DNA from: Ascoidea rubescens DSM 1968
Lineage: Eukaryota > Ascomycota > Saccharomycetes > Ascoideales > Ascoideaceae
NCBI RefSeq assembly: GCF_001661345.1
Contig: NW_017962920.1
Span: forward strand, 62,001-126,000
DNA length: 64,000 nucleotides
Direction: 5' to 3'
Shown here: positions 61,873 to 64,000 of the stretch, piece by piece
Numbering within the stretch: position 1 is the stretch's first letter
Layout of the letters: each line of letters opens with the position of its first letter
The notes under the pieces: generated by a model
What the model was told of the DNA's origin: nothing
Database searches by the model: none
The model's input: the letters and a program-made list of their open reading frames with translations, nothing else
Position numbers and translations under genes: made by a program

Positions 61873-63324
61873 ATGGACGAATCTGCTTCTTCTAGTGATA
61901 TTATATCTTCTTCTAACTCTTCTGCTATTCCTTTGCTTTCAAACAATAGTGTGGTAACTTCTGCATTTATCGAATCAATTTCTTCACTGGAAACTTCAAA
62001 CAACCAAAGATCAAATTCTCTCACCAACAATAGAAGAAGCTTGGCCAATGAAACCTCAACTTCAAATTTTAATTCCTCATTGATCAGTTCAGGAAACTCT
62101 TCAATGGAATTTTTCACTTCGGATACTCATATTACCTCATCGAATTCAATAATCACCAAAACTAATTCCATTCTCTCCAAGAATACTGGAGGCAACTCTG
62201 CTCTATCCAATTCAACATTAAACACAACTTTATCTAATAAATCGTCGCCATCCATTGGTTCATCCTCAGTGTCTTATAAAACTTCTTCAGCACTTTTCAA
62301 TAAATTTCAACAAGGCAATAATATTTTATCGAAAATCAAAGAAGAAAATGAGTCCTGGGAGAGAAATGACAATGATATTCAAAACATAGACTCTCCATCA
62401 TCGGATATCATCTATGGTAATTTAGATAATCCACATGAACCACCTCATCCAATAAATCTTAATGGCCAAAAATCTTTGAAACAAGCAGCCGCTGATAGAC
62501 ACTCATCATCTATATTTCCAAACGATGACATTTTCACAACTCATATGGAAGAAAGACTACTTCGTTGGAGACCCCCATCTTCACAAAATAATGTTGATGA
62601 TGCACTAAATGGAAAACATCCCTATCAATTAAATTATCATGATGATAACCCTAATTCACAAGTCTCCTTACAAAAGACCCCTGCCCATTTTTATTCTTCT
62701 GGAATCGATCGTTTAAAAAGCGTATTTACAAATAAAAACCAATCTAAGAACGACATCAATTCCAATTCTTCTACTTCTCAATTGAACTCTCCAAACAATC
62801 CTGAAACTGGCATATCTCAGTTTAGAGTCACTTTCAACGAAACTTTGTCTATTCAAGAAATTAGACAAAACTCTCCAGTCCATAGAAACTCTTTAGTATC
62901 TTATACTCCCTCAAATGAATCTTATTCAATTGATCCTAAAAGATTATCCAATATAAATAAAAACGCCAACTGTCCTGGAAACTCAACTAAAAGTATTTCT
63001 GATAGAAATGTGTTAAATGAACAAGAAGATTATTCAACAATATTAACTGTTATATCCGTTAATAGTGAGCATCTCGGTCTTGGTGATGAGATTTCGTCCA
63101 TTTTTCATAATGAGAACAATGGCTTGAGAACCCAACAACCTTCTTTTCTTGGTGATCCTGCTTATTCTTTAAATCCAACAACACCTGAAGCGTTTCCTTT
63201 GAATTCAGAAGATTTGAGTAAATTTCAACATGATTCAGATCAAAGTACCCATTTAAACTCAAATCCATTTATATCATGTTGGAATTCGAGCTGGAATTCA
63301 AGTTGGAATTGTGTATTTTTTTAA
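61873..63324 (+). CDS. Ser/Asn-rich protein ending CVFF, unrecognised
   Basis: 483 residues, disordered-looking throughout: Ser 20 percent or more in the first 150 residues, then Asn- and Ser-rich with scattered better-structured bits (THMEERLLRWRPPSS, SSGIDRLKSVFTNK, ISQFRVTFNETLSIQEIRQ). No known domain, signal peptide or membrane segment. The last four residues CVFF fit a CaaX box with Phe at X, a type that geranylgeranyltransferase I can accept, after a repeated SSWN tail. Alternatively, a donor-like GTATTT at the end and TTTATAG near 63370 could splice to a different short C-terminus. Start at 61873 is the only plausible ATG. Function unknown. Confidence 0.6.
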   Translation: MDESASSSDIISSSNSSAIPLLSNNSVVTSAFIESISSLETSNNQRSNSLTNNRRSLANETSTSNFNSSLISSGNSSMEFFTSDTHITSSNSIITKTNSILSKNTGGNSALSNSTLNTTLSNKSSPSIGSSSVSYKTSSALFNKFQQGNNILSKIKEENESWERNDNDIQNIDSPSSDIIYGNLDNPHEPPHPINLNGQKSLKQAAADRHSSSIFPNDDIFTTHMEERLLRWRPPSSQNNVDDALNGKHPYQLNYHDDNPNSQVSLQKTPAHFYSSGIDRLKSVFTNKNQSKNDINSNSSTSQLNSPNNPETGISQFRVTFNETLSIQEIRQNSPVHRNSLVSYTPSNESYSIDPKRLSNINKNANCPGNSTKSISDRNVLNEQEDYSTILTVISVNSEHLGLGDEISSIFHNENNGLRTQQPSFLGDPAYSLNPTTPEAFPLNSEDLSKFQHDSDQSTHLNSNPFISCWNSSWNSSWNCVFF

Positions 63325-63668
63325 CAATTAAAATTTTATATGCTGTTTTTTTTTTCTTCTTTTACATTTATAGATATGTTTCAATAAAATTTTGTTTTAA
63401 TCCAGTATTTATTTTTTGAGTTTGTAGACTGCAATTTTTTTTTCCATTTAAAGATGCAAAATCTAGAAAATAAACAATTTCTATTCAAAAAATATTGTCA
63501 ATTTTACATTAATCAAATTTTAAAATTAAATAATTAGATCAGTAATTATATAATATTAAAATCATCGTTTACTACAAGAATAATTAAGTCAAATCAATTA
63601 TTTTTTAGTAATGAGGAAGTAAATGAGTAAAACAAAAATATATATAAAAAAAAGCGTTACTTGATAAA
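63325..63668. other. Convergent spacer before VMA1
   Basis: AT-rich 3' flanks of two converging genes with T-runs near 63345-63355 and 63435. No gene or RNA seen. Confidence 0.5.
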
Positions 63669-64000
63669 TCACTCGCTGGCTTCAGCAAAAGAATCGACTA
63701 AATAAGATTGTAATTTTTCAAACTCAGCTCTTCCTGCTTCTTCTCCAAGTTTTGGTTCAAAGAATTTAGCGGAAGAAACTTTATGTCTTGCACCAGTAGT
63801 AGCCTCAGTTAATTTAGCCCAATTAACACCACTGGAAACACCCTTTTGAGCTTCGTCAAAGTAAGTGACAAACGACTTCATCATATCATATGTTTTCCAA
63901 ATTGGACAAAATGCATCATATGTGGAGTAACCGTTCTGTTGCAAGAAATCTTCTTTAATCAATGTTGAAACATCCAAAACAATTTTATCAGAATCAGACA
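63669..64000 (-). CDS. VMA1: V-ATPase catalytic subunit A, C-terminal part
   Basis: The 3' end of the gene for the catalytic A subunit of the V1 sector; the rest lies beyond the window. The last about 110 codons read from SDSDKIVLDVS through TLIKEDFLQQNGYSTYDAFCPIWKT to KFFEPKLGEE and a Ser/Glu end, almost as in S. cerevisiae Vma1. The frame is open to the window edge, further than its first internal ATG at 63977. Whether the gene holds an intein, as in S. cerevisiae, cannot be seen because the insertion site is upstream. Confidence 0.96.
   Translation of the reverse strand, partial: SDSDKIVLDVSTLIKEDFLQQNGYSTYDAFCPIWKTYDMMKSFVTYFDEAQKGVSSGVNWAKLTEATTGARHKVSSAKFFEPKLGEEAGRAEFEKLQSYLVDSFAEASE

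Noticed and set aside
1-64000. Retroelements, LTRs, DNA transposons, CRISPR-like arrays
   Set aside because: No reverse transcriptase, integrase, capsid or transposase motifs and no long terminal repeats were seen. The tandem repeats found are microsatellites or coding repeats.

Overview
The window is AT-rich nuclear DNA of a budding yeast (Saccharomycotina). The gene set is yeast-specific (SST2, HDA3, DBP9, LEU3, SOK1, CNS1, COQ11). Introns carry GTATGT-type donors and TACTAAC-like branch points, and long Asn and Ser runs lie in disordered protein regions. Three CTG codons in RPB1 (50785, 53197, 54688) sit at hydrophobic positions, which fits Leu decoding, but this is weak evidence and I do not name a genus. 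No LTR elements, transposons, tRNAs, rRNAs or CRISPR arrays were found.

Layout. 0-12 kb: a long RhoGAP protein with a second, DH-PH-like half; TOA2 (TFIIA small subunit); SOK1 (TCP11 domain). 12-18.3 kb: VMA3 in three exons with a 13-nt middle exon; NUP85; a peroxisomal D-amino-acid oxidase. 18.6-20.1 kb: two tandem, spliced, paralogous small genes of unknown function whose first exons had to be read by eye. 20.4-30.5 kb: an oversized Dpb3/Dls1-like histone-fold protein, MRPL27, LEU3 and GCD11. 30.7-42.3 kb: SST2, an orphan exon-like ORF, HDA3, DBP9, COQ11, RAI1, CNS1. 42.6-64 kb: a GPI-anchored yapsin-like protein without the usual catalytic Asp motifs, MAD1, MRI1, RPB1 (two 5' introns and a heptad CTD), BPL1, CRD1, CCT4 (one 5' intron), a Ser/Asn-rich protein ending in a CaaX-like tetrapeptide, and the 3' end of VMA1 leaving the window.

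Most genes are housekeeping: RNA polymerase II transcription (TOA2, RPB1), chromatin (HDA3, histone-fold protein), translation (GCD11, MRPL27, DBP9 in ribosome biogenesis), proteostasis (CCT4, CNS1), V-ATPase (VMA3, VMA1), mitochondrial lipid and quinone (CRD1, COQ11), signalling (SST2, SOK1, RhoGAP), and amino-acid or cofactor metabolism (LEU3, MRI1, D-amino-acid oxidase, BPL1). They are not a functional cluster. Many are divergent pairs sharing short promoters, and several of these promoters hold CACGTG sites.

The points most worth a second look are the tandem small-gene family, the inactive-looking yapsin, the RhoGAP plus DH-PH architecture, the VMA3 microexon and its palindrome-dense promoter, and strong C-to-G skew inversions inside long genes. 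I saw no clear undescribed multi-gene system; the tandem family is the best candidate for something unnamed.
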